Assembly: GCF_900105535.1 (NCBI RefSeq) | Contig: NZ_LT629779.1 | Location: forward strand, 1,550,001-1,614,000 | DNA from: Pseudarthrobacter equi | Lineage (GTDB): Bacteria; Actinomycetota; Actinomycetes; Actinomycetales; Micrococcaceae | Reading direction: 5' to 3' | Length of the DNA: 64,000 nt | Shown here: piece after piece, positions 34,274-42,917 of the stretch | Position numbering within the stretch: the stretch's first letter is position 1 | Layout: each line of letters starts with the position of its first letter | Translations under genes and position numbers: made by a program | The notes under the pieces: generated by a model | Seen by the model: the letters and a program-made list of their open reading frames with translations, nothing else | Told to the model about the DNA's origin: nothing | Database searches by the model: none

Positions 34274-35587
34274 ATGAAACTGCGCGCTGACCAGACCGGA
34301 GACCGTGGCCTTCCCATGCCCTTGTGGCTGCAGGGAGCTATTGAAACAGCGCAGGCGGCGATCATCTCGGCGCTGGCCGTGCTGGTTCCCATCATTGCCG
34401 TGTGGGCAACGGCGGGCTTCCAGGACGACGGGTTTGAGACGCTGGCCCGGCTCGCCGGCCAGTCCTGGCTCCTGGTGCACGGTGTCCCGCTGGAACTGGC
34501 AGCCGCCGGATCCACCGCCGCGTCCCACACCGGCTCAGGCCTGCTGACGCTGGTGCCCCTCGGCCTGACACTGATCCCGTTCCTGCTCGCCTGGCGGGCG
34601 GGGCGACGCCTGGCCCGGGCCTCCTACACGGACCAGTTGTGGCAGGCGCTGCTGGGATCATGGGTGGTCTACTCGGCGTTCGGCGTGGCCACCGGTTTCG
34701 TCTGCCGCACTCCGGACGTCGGCATCAACCTCGGTTACGCCATGGTGGTTCCCCTGATCCCATTCGCCCTGGGCATGGTCATCGGCGCCCGCCGCGAAGC
34801 CGGATCGTGGAGCCGGCTGATCGGTGTGGACGCCGTCGACTGGATCTCGCGGACCAGCCAGCATTCACGGTGGGCAGGGTCCTACCTCGCCTCGGTGGTG
34901 AAGGCCGGGTTTGTGGCGGTTGCTGCTGCCCTGGCACTGGCCGCGGTGCTGCTGGCGGTGGACCTGTTCGTCCACTGGAACCTGGTGCTGGCGGTCTATG
35001 AAGCGCTCGACGCCGGTGCAGCCGGAGGCGCGGCGCTCACCGTCGCGCAGCTCGGCTACCTTCCCAACCTGGTGGTCTTCGCCCTCGCCTGGACCTCGGG
35101 CTCCGGCTTCGCCATGGGCGTCGGTTCCCAGGTGGGCCCGCTGGGTACCGCCGTCGGGCCCCTGCCGTCCATCCCGGTTCTGGCTGCCATTCCCGCCGGA
35201 GCCCTGGACTACGCCTTCGTGGCCCTTATGGTGCCGGTCATCGCCGGCGTGCTGTCCGGCTGGTGGTTCCTCCGGGAAGGCGAAAACCACTTCGACGAGT
35301 GGCTCTCCATCAAGGTCCACGCCCGCTGGTTCACAGCCTCGGTGTCCACCCTGGTCCTGGGAGTCTTGGCAGGGGTGGCTGCGGGACTCCTGGCCATGGG
35401 GCTGGCCTGGCTTGCCCGCGGCTCGGCCGGCATCGGCCGGTTGACCGAGATTGGTCCGGACCCTTTGTGGACGGGAGTCTGGCTGGCCGCGGAGGTGGGT
35501 GCCGGCGTCGTGATCGGTTACGCTGCCGGGCCATGGCTTGAACGTGAGCGGGCCGTGTCGGAAGACGACGCGGAACTGGTCCACTAG
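34274..35587 (+). CDS. DUF6350-family polytopic membrane protein
   Basis: A 437-residue protein with about ten hydrophobic helices. ATG 34274 (MKLRADQTGDRGLPMPLWLQG) is chosen because an upstream ATG at 34157 would translate through the terminator hairpin. Internal landmarks are TLVPLGLTLIPFLLAWRAGRR, AQLGYLPNLVVFALAWTSGSGF and PVLAAIPAG. This matches the actinobacterial membrane family commonly found next to purN-purH; function is unknown. Here it precedes purN, with one small divergent gene between them. Confidence 0.8.
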   Translation: MKLRADQTGDRGLPMPLWLQGAIETAQAAIISALAVLVPIIAVWATAGFQDDGFETLARLAGQSWLLVHGVPLELAAAGSTAASHTGSGLLTLVPLGLTLIPFLLAWRAGRRLARASYTDQLWQALLGSWVVYSAFGVATGFVCRTPDVGINLGYAMVVPLIPFALGMVIGARREAGSWSRLIGVDAVDWISRTSQHSRWAGSYLASVVKAGFVAVAAALALAAVLLAVDLFVHWNLVLAVYEALDAGAAGGAALTVAQLGYLPNLVVFALAWTSGSGFAMGVGSQVGPLGTAVGPLPSIPVLAAIPAGALDYAFVALMVPVIAGVLSGWWFLREGENHFDEWLSIKVHARWFTASVSTLVLGVLAGVAAGLLAMGLAWLARGSAGIGRLTEIGPDPLWTGVWLAAEVGAGVVIGYAAGPWLERERAVSEDDAELVH

Positions 35588-35636
35588 CTGCGAAAAGCGG
35601 GCCCCGTGGGTCCTTGGCCTGTCAGCAAAGGCGCGG

Positions 35637-36068
35637 CTACGGCGCCTGGCGGGGGAGCGATCCCTCCAGCTGCACTTGGCAGCTCCGCTGTGCCTGGTCC
35701 GTGAGCGCACGGTTCACGCACGCCTGGTACTCCGCTGCCTGGTTGAAGAACAGGGCCGAGGCCAGGGTCAGCACCACCATGCCCGCGGTCACCATCAGGC
35801 CGCAGATGGTGGCAAACAGAACCAGCCGCGACTCCTTCGAACGGAACCACCGGATCAACAGGACGATGCCCAGGGCCAGCGCGGCAATGGTCAGGATTCC
35901 CGTTAGCCAGAGATAACGGACGTCCAGCTGGTAGACGAAGAACGACCCCAGCACGGACACGATGAACATCCGGAACAGTGTGAGGGTCTTGGCCTTGTAG
36001 GCCTTTGCAGCCTCGCTGAGCGGCGGTTTTGTCCGCTGGGGCCCGGCCGGTTCCGGTGTGGAGTTCAT
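35637..36068 (-). CDS. Small membrane protein of unknown function
   Basis: A 143-residue protein starting MNSTPEPAGPQRTKPP at 36068; the open frame further upstream is antisense to purN. Three hydrophobic segments are seen: LTLFRMFIVSVLGSFFVYQL, YLWLTGILTIAALALGIVLL and LFATICGLMVTAGMVVLTLA, followed by a tail with two Cys (YQACVNRAL, RSCQVQ). It lies divergent from purN with 39 bp between. No family function is known. Confidence 0.7.
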   Translation of the reverse strand: MNSTPEPAGPQRTKPPLSEAAKAYKAKTLTLFRMFIVSVLGSFFVYQLDVRYLWLTGILTIAALALGIVLLIRWFRSKESRLVLFATICGLMVTAGMVVLTLASALFFNQAAEYQACVNRALTDQAQRSCQVQLEGSLPRQAP

Positions 36069-36107
36069 GTTTTCCAGCCTACGCGAGCCTGCCCATAAGC
36101 TAGACGC

Positions 36108-36674
36108 ATGCGCATCGTAGTCCTCGTTTCCGGTACCGGCTCCAACCTCCAGGCTGTCATTGACGCGGTCAAGGCGGGGGAGCTGGACGTGGACATCGCC
36201 GCAGTCGGAGCTGACAGGCCCGGCACCTTCGGTGTGGAACGCTCGGCTGCTGCCGGGATCCCCACGTTCGTGGTGGACTTCAAGGACTATGCGGACCGGG
36301 CTGAGTGGAACGCCGCACTGACCAAAGAGGTGGCCGCGTTCCAGCCGGACGTGGTGGTGTCCTCCGGGTTCATGCGGATCGTCAGCCCGGAATTCATCGA
36401 CGCTTTCGGCGGCAAGTACCTCAACACCCACCCTGCCCTGCTTCCGGCGTTCCCCGGTGCCCACGGCGTCCGCGACGCGATGGGCTACGGGGTCAAGGTC
36501 ACTGGCTGCACGGTGCACTGGGCCGACGCCGGCGTGGACACCGGCCCCATCATCGCCCAGGAAGCAGTGGTTATCGAGGACGCCGACACCGAAGAGACCC
36601 TGCACGAGCGCATCAAGGTAGTGGAGCGCCGGCTGCTGGTATCCACCCTGGCCACCCTCGCCGCTGCCTCCTGA
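36108..36674 (+). CDS. purN: Phosphoribosylglycinamide formyltransferase
   Basis: A 188-residue GAR transformylase. It shows VLVSGTGSNLQAVIDA (phosphate loop), SGFMRIVSPEF, the N..H active site in YLNTHPALLPAFPGAHGVRDA, and TGCTVHWADAGVDTGPII with the catalytic Asp. It transfers a formyl group from 10-formyl-THF to GAR in purine synthesis. In related actinobacteria purH normally follows closely; here 4.3 kb with three other genes lie between. Confidence 0.95.
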   Translation: MRIVVLVSGTGSNLQAVIDAVKAGELDVDIAAVGADRPGTFGVERSAAAGIPTFVVDFKDYADRAEWNAALTKEVAAFQPDVVVSSGFMRIVSPEFIDAFGGKYLNTHPALLPAFPGAHGVRDAMGYGVKVTGCTVHWADAGVDTGPIIAQEAVVIEDADTEETLHERIKVVERRLLVSTLATLAAAS

Positions 36675-36715
36675 CCCGGTCCGCGCACGTCACCCCCCAA
36701 CTCTCCCTCCCCACC

Positions 36716-36779
36716 CCAACTAGGTCGCAATTGTTGTCGTTTTGAGCCTTCAGAACGACAACAACTGCCAGTCAGTTGG
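36716..36779. repeat. Long imperfect palindrome, copy A
   Basis: A 64-bp element with outer arms CCAACT...AGTTGG and inner arms TTGTTGTCGTT and AACGACAACAA. About 80 percent of its arm positions pair. The inner sequence is the same as in the perfect 62-bp palindrome at 39392-39453. It lies between purN and the DUF559-like gene. Confidence 0.85.
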
Positions 36780-36843
36780 CAGTAGGCGCACTTAGCCTGT
36801 GGATAACACGATCCTGTGGTGAAGGTTTTGCAAGTATGTTGCC

Positions 36844-37794
36844 GTGAAGACCCCTCGCCCGCTGCCCACGCCACTTGCCGACCTGCCGTTCACATTCCAG
36901 GACGCGGTCGACGCCGGCGTGAGCCTCAGGCGGCTGCGTCACGTCGCGCTGACCTCACCTAGCCGCGGTATACGGGTTCCGGACGACGGCATGCTCCCCG
37001 GTCCGGGCTCTAGCCCCGGACCTGAGTTCGTGGCGCCGTACGCGGGAATCACGGCATGTTCGGCTGCGTCGCATGCAACGGCGTTTACCTTTTGGGGGTT
37101 TCCTGGCTTTCTGCCCGGCGAAAGCTCCCTGATACACCTTTCCAGGCCTGACACGATGGCGATTCCACGCCGCAGGGGAGTTGTGGGCCACGTGGGGCAG
37201 TTCTTCGATGACGAGATCGTTTGCGTGGACGGGTTGCTGGTGACGAGCAGGTCACGCACATGGCTGGACAATGCCCGGCGAATGAGCGTTGACGAGATCA
37301 CGGTTGTGGCGGACCACCTCATCCGCGTACCTCGGCCGGTCTTTGAGGCCAGAACGAAGCCGCACTGCACCCTTGAGGATCTGGCGGAGATGCTGGACCG
37401 GCATAAGGGGACGCCTGGGATCAGGAAAGCCAGAATTGCCCTCGAACGCGCCCGGGTGGGCTCCGATTCCGCTCCGGAAACGCGGCTCCGGCTGGCCCTG
37501 GAGGACGCTGGCCTGCCCGAACCCATGCTGAACGTTCCCACTCAACTGCGGGCCGCCGTCGTACGCCAACCTGACCTGAGCTACCCGGAACAGAAGGTGG
37601 CGGTAGAGTACGACGGCGATGCGCACTCCTCTCGGGAACAGATTGTCCGTGATATCGCTCGCGAGGAGGATTTCACCACTGGCGGCTGGGTCCTCGTCAG
37701 GGTCTCCAAACGCCACATGGAAAACGACGGCAGGGCCGCCGTCTCCAAAGTGAGGGCTGCGTTGCGCGGCAGAGGCTGGTCACCGATCCTTTGA
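36844..37794 (+). CDS. DUF559/Vsr-like endonuclease-domain protein
   Basis: A 316-residue protein. The N-terminal part has a helix-turn-helix-like segment (FQDAVDAGVSLRRLRHVALTSPSRGI) as in AbiEi-type antitoxin-like proteins. The C-terminal 90 residues carry a PD-(D/E)XK-type core: RQPDLSYPEQKVAVEYDGDAH, then QIVRDIAREEDFTTGGW and VLVRVSKRHM. This is the usual DUF559/very-short-patch-repair-like nuclease arrangement. It begins with GTG 36844; no clear ribosome site is present. It sits in the inserted block between purN and purH, convergent with the exonuclease VII-like gene 42 bp away. Cellular role is unknown. Confidence 0.7.
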   Translation: MKTPRPLPTPLADLPFTFQDAVDAGVSLRRLRHVALTSPSRGIRVPDDGMLPGPGSSPGPEFVAPYAGITACSAASHATAFTFWGFPGFLPGESSLIHLSRPDTMAIPRRRGVVGHVGQFFDDEIVCVDGLLVTSRSRTWLDNARRMSVDEITVVADHLIRVPRPVFEARTKPHCTLEDLAEMLDRHKGTPGIRKARIALERARVGSDSAPETRLRLALEDAGLPEPMLNVPTQLRAAVVRQPDLSYPEQKVAVEYDGDAHSSREQIVRDIAREEDFTTGGWVLVRVSKRHMENDGRAAVSKVRAALRGRGWSPIL

Positions 37795-37836
37795 GGCGTA
37801 GCCCGCCAAGACGCCGGCCGTAGGCCCAGGGCGAAG

Positions 37837-39291
37837 CTATCGGGGAGTGTGGTGTCGAAGCAGCCGGAGCTTCCGAACAGTACGTACTCTCTTTATCGCG
37901 AAACGCCATGAGTCCAGATCGCTCGGCGGATGTTTCATGGGGGATGCGGATGCCAGCCAGGCGGATTTTCGTGCCCTCCGCTGCCAGACGAGCAGCCAAG
38001 CGCCCGAAGAAACTACTGATGCATGGTAAAGCCAGCTTGGCAGCGTATCTGGACTCAATTGAAGAACTGCCAAGACTTGATCGTCGTACGCCACAAGAGC
38101 GGTGACCACAACGAGCACTGTTACTGATGCTGCGTACGACATGAATCTGACCCGGGACTCCGCAGTCTCCAGAAGGTCCTGAGTGTGAACCCTGAGGGCC
38201 ATGTGGAACCTGGAATTCGCTTCCGCTTCGCGTTGTTGCGCAGTCCTGGCATCAGCAAGCGCCTCTGAGCGCTGGGACTCAAGAATCTCAGTGCGCTTTT
38301 CCCTGGAGGCGCGGTCGGCTTCCTTGGCGGCCTGGTGCGCCTGGTGGACCTCCCGTGCAGCCGCCTGACGCGTGGTCTTCACCTGCTGCCGCCGCTGGAA
38401 AGATAGCTCGTTGGCGATAGCCTCACCCGCAGCTGTGGGGGTTGTGAAGGACAACGTGGCAGCCCGGTCAGCCAGCGAAACATCGGAGTCATGCCCCACC
38501 GCCGTTGCTACAGGGACGCGCGACGCTTTAATAGCGAGCGCGAGGTCGGCGCGCTGATAGCCGCGAAGCCACCTCCAGTGGCCGCCGCCCTGGACCAGCA
38601 GGACCAAATCCAGGTTCAACTCCTGGGCCTCCTGAAGGTGCGCTTGGAACACTCCGATCTGGGCAGCTGCGGTCCAGGAAAAGGGCCGGTAGAAAACTTC
38701 AGGCGAAGTACTTCTACTGTTCCAAAGACGACGTTGCAGATCCCCAACTCCCTTCGCGTTGGCAGGGCCTACAACCATCACACGTTCAGGCTTGCAGCCA
38801 AGATTTTTGAATGCATGCTCCGGATTGTCGTGCCTGAACTCTTTGGTAAGGCGGCTCCTGGGCACGCCTGCCGCCCTGAGTAAAGCGATCGACTTTTTTC
38901 CTTCGAGGTAAAGATCGCCACGGCGGACGAAGCCGGGCTCGATCGCCGTGACCCTGACACCGATCGTGCCCTCGGCGTCAAGCCACAGAGTGCCTTTTAG
39001 TGTGAGCACCATGCCTTCCGACATGGCGTTTCCTATCGACGATCCGGCTGTGCTGAGCATGGCGTCGATCCCAGGAACCATGTTTTCCCAGACGACGCAG
39101 GAGAGAATTTCTGCTCCCTTTGGAGACACCGAGACGAGATCGAAATTCCAGCTGCCGTTGGTTTTCCTTGGGGCCATGCACTCGCCGCTTATGGTGATTT
39201 CGCCGTGTTGAACACGGGTTCCCACCCAGCCACGGACTTGGCTGACAGAATTCCCAGGCGAAATTGATGTCGGCTTCTGATCTCGACTCAC
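37837..39291 (-). CDS. Membrane-anchored exonuclease VII large-subunit-like protein
   Basis: A 484-residue protein beginning at GTG 39291, which follows GGGGAGG; the ATG at 39330 is a weaker alternative. Residues about 15-120 look like the XseA OB fold. The nuclease region follows, with VMVVGPANAKGVGD (Asp 184), LLVQGGGHWRWL and ATAVGHDSDVSLADRA (His 267, Asp 270), then TPTAAGEAI. Against E. coli XseA, the catalytic Asp, His and Asp are kept but the essential Arg before GGG is Gln. A coiled coil spans about 297-380. Two membrane helices (about 384-402 and 417-436) and a basic tail end the protein. True XseA lacks membrane helices. No xseB is nearby. G+C looks lower than in neighbouring genes. 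Confidence 0.75.
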   Translation of the reverse strand: MSRDQKPTSISPGNSVSQVRGWVGTRVQHGEITISGECMAPRKTNGSWNFDLVSVSPKGAEILSCVVWENMVPGIDAMLSTAGSSIGNAMSEGMVLTLKGTLWLDAEGTIGVRVTAIEPGFVRRGDLYLEGKKSIALLRAAGVPRSRLTKEFRHDNPEHAFKNLGCKPERVMVVGPANAKGVGDLQRRLWNSRSTSPEVFYRPFSWTAAAQIGVFQAHLQEAQELNLDLVLLVQGGGHWRWLRGYQRADLALAIKASRVPVATAVGHDSDVSLADRAATLSFTTPTAAGEAIANELSFQRRQQVKTTRQAAAREVHQAHQAAKEADRASREKRTEILESQRSEALADARTAQQREAEANSRFHMALRVHTQDLLETAESRVRFMSYAASVTVLVVVTALVAYDDQVLAVLQLSPDTLPSWLYHASVVSSGAWLLVWQRRARKSAWLASASPMKHPPSDLDSWRFAIKRVRTVRKLRLLRHHTPR

Positions 39292-39391
39292 ACGGCCTCC
39301 CCAACCTTTGGCCGGAACGGTCTCCGGCATCCGATGCGGAGCCTAGCGGCGACCTAGGACATGTGCGAGTCAAAAATTCCCTTCTGCAGCG

Positions 39392-39453
39392 CAACTGACT
39401 CGCAGTTGTTGTCGTTTTGAGCGCTCAAAACGACAACAACTGCGAGTCAGTTG
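39392..39453. repeat. Perfect 62-bp palindrome, copy B
   Basis: The left 31 bases (CAACTGACTCGCAGTTG... to TTTTGAGC) are exactly the reverse complement of the right 31 bases, with no loop; the centre is GAGC|GCTC at 39422/39423. Copy A at 36716-36779 shares its core. It lies between the exonuclease-like gene start and the MFS gene end. Confidence 0.92.
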
Positions 39454-39481
39454 GGAGGTGGGGGAAGGTTGGGGCTGCCGG

Positions 39482-40834
39482 TCAGTCGAGGCGGCGCTGG
39501 CGGGTTTCGGGGGAGAAGAAGGCCATCCACAGCACTGCCAGCAGCACCAGGCCGCCGGCCAGGGCGAAGGACGTAGCCAGGCCCAGCTCAGGCCAGAAGT
39601 AGTTGGCGAAAATCAGCGGACCGAAACCGGCGCCCAGACGCGAGAACGTGGATGCCCAGCCAAAGCCGGTGCCGCGCAGCTCAGTGGGGTAAAGTTCCGA
39701 CACGTAGGCGTACAGCACCGGTATGGCCACCTGCACCACGAACCCGAACACCAGCAGCCAGAACACCGCTGCAGACGGGATGTCCACCACGAACGCCACG
39801 ATCACCAGCGTCAGTGCGGACAGCGGGCCGGTGATCGCAAGGATCCATTTGCGGCCCACGCGTTCCACCAGCAGGGCGGCAACGATGACGCCCAGGAGCC
39901 CGACGGCGGCCATGGACGCCGTGGTGACGAACGCCTTGTATTCGGCGAAGCCTGCGCCAATGAGGATCCGTGGCATCCACGTCAGTGACAGGTAGTAGAC
40001 CAGCAGGATGCTGAAGAACAGGGCCCACGCGGCGGTGGTGATCTTCCAGTTGAACTGCCACACCGACCGCAGCTGGGTCCAGGCGCTGCCGGCGGAGAGC
40101 CGGGGTACGTCCTTCGCATCCGGCAGGCTGTAGGCCCGGGCTTCGGCGCCCGTGGCTGCCACCAGGCCGTCGATGACCTTCGCAGCCTCGTCCCGCCGGC
40201 CCTTGCGGATGAGGAACAGCGGTGACTCCGGCACGCTTCGCCGGACCCAGAACACCAGCAGCGCAGGCAGGACCATGACCAGCATGGTCAGCCGCCAGTC
40301 ACCGTAGAGAGCCACCAGGCCAGCGGAAACGAAACCCGCCAGGGCAGCGCCCACCGGCCACCAGCCATCCATGGCGGTGAGTACTTTGCCGCGCTGCTTC
40401 CGGGGAGTGAACTCACCCACCAGTGCATAGTCCACCGGAATGCAGCCGCCCAGGCCAAAGCCGGCCAGGAACCTGAAGACACAAAACCAGATGAAGTCCG
40501 GGGCGAAGGCGCCGGCCACGGTGAAGACGGCGAACAGCAGCAGCGTGGCGGTGAACGCCTTCTTCCGGCCGATGGTGTCCGCGATGGTGCCCCAGATGAA
40601 GGCCCCCAAAGCCATGCCAATCAGGTTCGACGTCCCCACCCACGCCACCTCGCCGGGGGACAGTGCCCAATGCTTTGACAGCAGGGGAATCAGAATGCCG
40701 TTGAGCGTCACATCCCACGCGTCAAACATGAATCCGAGGCCGCCGATCAGGAAGATCCGCCCCTGGACTTTCCATCGCCAGGGCAGTTCCTGGACCACCT
40801 GTTCGCCGCTGGGCACAGTGGTGTAAGTGTTCAT
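39482..40834 (-). CDS. MFS transporter, sugar/aromatic-acid type
   Basis: A 450-residue protein with 12 helices. It shows FMFDAWDVTLNGILIPLL in helix 1, the MFS loop GTIADTIGRKKAF, RFLAGFGLGGCIPVDYAL, the second-half LVERVGRKW, and ELYPTELRGTGFG. This pattern is that of metabolite/proton symporters. The start at 40834 follows AGAAGGAGG; the much longer open frame upstream is antisense to purH. The substrate is unknown. It is divergent from purH with 141 bp between. Confidence 0.88.
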   Translation of the reverse strand: MNTYTTVPSGEQVVQELPWRWKVQGRIFLIGGLGFMFDAWDVTLNGILIPLLSKHWALSPGEVAWVGTSNLIGMALGAFIWGTIADTIGRKKAFTATLLLFAVFTVAGAFAPDFIWFCVFRFLAGFGLGGCIPVDYALVGEFTPRKQRGKVLTAMDGWWPVGAALAGFVSAGLVALYGDWRLTMLVMVLPALLVFWVRRSVPESPLFLIRKGRRDEAAKVIDGLVAATGAEARAYSLPDAKDVPRLSAGSAWTQLRSVWQFNWKITTAAWALFFSILLVYYLSLTWMPRILIGAGFAEYKAFVTTASMAAVGLLGVIVAALLVERVGRKWILAITGPLSALTLVIVAFVVDIPSAAVFWLLVFGFVVQVAIPVLYAYVSELYPTELRGTGFGWASTFSRLGAGFGPLIFANYFWPELGLATSFALAGGLVLLAVLWMAFFSPETRQRRLD

Positions 40835-40975
40835 TGCCGCCTCCTTCTGAAACTTTAGCCCCGCCCACCGGCGTTCACACTCCGGCGGACACTCGGGGCA
40901 ACGTGCGCTACGCGATAAACTGGCCCTATCCCCACCAACCGCGGCACTGAACCGCGAGATAAGACGGAGACATTT

Positions 40976-42661
40976 GTGAGCTTCACGCAGCATGAGCGCG
41001 TATCCATTGACCGTGTACCCATCCGCCGGGCCCTGATCTCGGTTTACGACAAGACCGGCCTGGAGGAGCTCGCCACAGGCCTGCACGCAGCGGGTGTGAA
41101 GCTGGTCTCCACCGGTTCCACCGCGAAGAAGATCGCTGCTGCGGGCATCCCCGTGCAGGAGGTTGAGGAAGTCACCGGTTCCCCGGAAATGCTGGACGGC
41201 CGCGTCAAGACGCTGCACCCCCGTGTCCACGGCGGCATCCTGGCAGACCGCCGCGTCCCCGCCCACATGGAGACGCTCGAAAGCATGGATATCGAGGCCT
41301 TCGACCTGGTGGTGGTGAACCTCTACCCGTTCGTGGAGACCGTCAAGTCCGGTGCCGCGCAGGACGACGTTGTCGAGCAGATCGACATCGGAGGCCCCGC
41401 CATGGTGCGCTCGGCCGCGAAGAACCATGCCGCCGTCGCCATCGTGGTGGACCCGTCCTTCTACGGCCAGGTGGTGGCTGCTGCCGCCGCGGGCGGTTTC
41501 GACCTGAAGACCCGCCGCCGCCTCGCCGCCAAGGCTTTCGCGCACACGGCGTCCTACGACAACGCCGTGGCCACCTGGACTGCCAGCCAGTTCCTTGATG
41601 AAGACGGCGACGGCATCATCGACTGGCCTGCCTACGCCGGAATGTCCCTGGAACGTTCCGAGGTGCTGCGTTACGGCGAGAACCCCCACCAGCAGGCTGC
41701 GCTCTACGTGGACAAGGCTGCCCCGGTGGGCATCGCCCAGGCCGACCAGCTGCACGGCAAGGCCATGAGCTACAACAACTTTGTTGACGCCGACGCCGCC
41801 CTGCGCGCCGCCTTCGATTTCAGCGAGCCGGCCGTGGCCATCATCAAGCACGCCAACCCGTGCGGCGTTGCCGTCGGTTCGGCAGACGCCGCGGACCCCA
41901 TCGCCGACGCCCACGCCAAGGCCCACGCCTGCGACCCCGTGTCCGCGTTCGGCGGCGTCATCGCAGCCAACCGCCCGGTCACGGCGGCCATGGCCAACAC
42001 CGTGAAGGACATCTTCACCGAGGTTGTCATCGCGCCCGGTTTCGAGCCCGAGGCCGTGGAGATCCTCTCCAAGAAGAAGAACATCCGGCTGCTCGCCCTG
42101 CCCGAGGGCTACGGCCGCTACCCCACGGAGTTCCGCCAGGTTTCCGGCGGCATGCTGGTCCAGGTCAGCGACAAGGTGGACGCCGACGGCGACAACCCCG
42201 CCAACTGGACGCTCGCCGCGGGCGAAGCCGCCGATGAGAAGACCCTCGCGGACCTCGCCTTCGCCTGGACCGCCTGCCGTGCAGCAAAGTCCAACGCCAT
42301 CCTCCTCGCGGACCACGGCGCAGCAGTCGGCATCGGCATGGGCCAGGTCAACCGCCTCGACTCCTGCAAGCTGGCCGTGGAACGCGCCAACACGCTGGGC
42401 CTGCAGGTGGATTCCGACGTCGACGGTGCCGGGGGTGCCTCCAACGCCACCGGTACCGGCGCACCCCGGCGTGCCCAGGGCGCCGTGGCAGCTTCGGATG
42501 CCTTCTTCCCGTTCGCTGACGGGCTGCAGATCCTGATCGACGCCGGCGTCCGCGCCGTCGTGCAGCCCGGCGGTTCCGTCCGCGACGAGGAAGTCATCGC
42601 TGCGGCCAACGCAGCCGGCATCTCCATGTACTTCACGGGGGCGCGCCACTTCTTCCACTGA
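40976..42661 (+). CDS. purH: AICAR transformylase / IMP cyclohydrolase
   Basis: A 561-residue bifunctional enzyme. The N-terminal IMP cyclohydrolase part has [51 protein letters not shown] and VVVNLYPF. The C-terminal transformylase part has [48 protein letters not shown] and [16 protein letters not shown]. It performs the last two steps of IMP synthesis. GTG 40976 follows CGGAGA. A very stable terminator follows. Confidence 0.96.
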   Translation: MSFTQHERVSIDRVPIRRALISVYDKTGLEELATGLHAAGVKLVSTGSTAKKIAAAGIPVQEVEEVTGSPEMLDGRVKTLHPRVHGGILADRRVPAHMETLESMDIEAFDLVVVNLYPFVETVKSGAAQDDVVEQIDIGGPAMVRSAAKNHAAVAIVVDPSFYGQVVAAAAAGGFDLKTRRRLAAKAFAHTASYDNAVATWTASQFLDEDGDGIIDWPAYAGMSLERSEVLRYGENPHQQAALYVDKAAPVGIAQADQLHGKAMSYNNFVDADAALRAAFDFSEPAVAIIKHANPCGVAVGSADAADPIADAHAKAHACDPVSAFGGVIAANRPVTAAMANTVKDIFTEVVIAPGFEPEAVEILSKKKNIRLLALPEGYGRYPTEFRQVSGGMLVQVSDKVDADGDNPANWTLAAGEAADEKTLADLAFAWTACRAAKSNAILLADHGAAVGIGMGQVNRLDSCKLAVERANTLGLQVDSDVDGAGGASNATGTGAPRRAQGAVAASDAFFPFADGLQILIDAGVRAVVQPGGSVRDEEVIAAANAAGISMYFTGARHFFH

Positions 42662-42672
42662 GCGGCTGCTTT

Positions 42673-42724
42673 AACGAACGACGGCGCCTGTCCCCTTCGC
42701 AGGGGGCAGGCGCCGTCGTTCGTT
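42673..42724 (+). terminator. Terminator after purH
   Basis: An 18-bp perfect stem, AACGAACGACGGCGCCTG (42673-42690) and its complement (42707-42724), with inner CCCC/GGGG pairing. It may also serve the convergent small ORF and protease transcript. Confidence 0.88.
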
Positions 42725-42731
42725 TGTTCGC

Positions 42732-42917
42732 TTAGTCCTGGGCTTCCGGGTGCTGCTCTTCAGGTTCCGGCCGGAGCACCAGCTCGCGGGGCTTGGCCTC
42801 CGCCATCCGTTCGTCCGTCCAGTACTCGAGGATCTCCTCGTGCGTCTGGGTTACCTCAATGTGGGCCACGCCTTCGCGGGGTTCCTTGCTAGGACTCTGA
42901 GGCATCGTTGTACACAT
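42732..42917 (-). CDS. Small protein sharing the protease propeptide motif
   Basis: A 61-residue acidic ORF that overlaps the end of the protease gene by 29 bp if ATG 42917 is used, or 17 bp from Met 5 (42905). It contains [17 protein letters not shown]. The propeptide of the adjacent protease contains DYWTSERMQQALPGDVL, so Y-W-T-x-E-R-M-x-x-A-x-P is shared. No ribosome site is obvious, suggesting coupled translation. It has no signal peptide or Cys. It could be a free propeptide-like chaperone or inhibitor; that is inference. Confidence 0.55.
   Translation of the reverse strand: MCTTMPQSPSKEPREGVAHIEVTQTHEEILEYWTDERMAEAKPRELVLRPEPEEQHPEAQD

Noticed and set aside
39482..42658. Very long minus-strand open frame (over 1000 codons) running from the MFS gene through purH
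   Set aside because: Only the part up to 40834 shows MFS sequence and a ribosome site; the rest is antisense to purH and reads as His/Gly/Val-rich shadow sequence.
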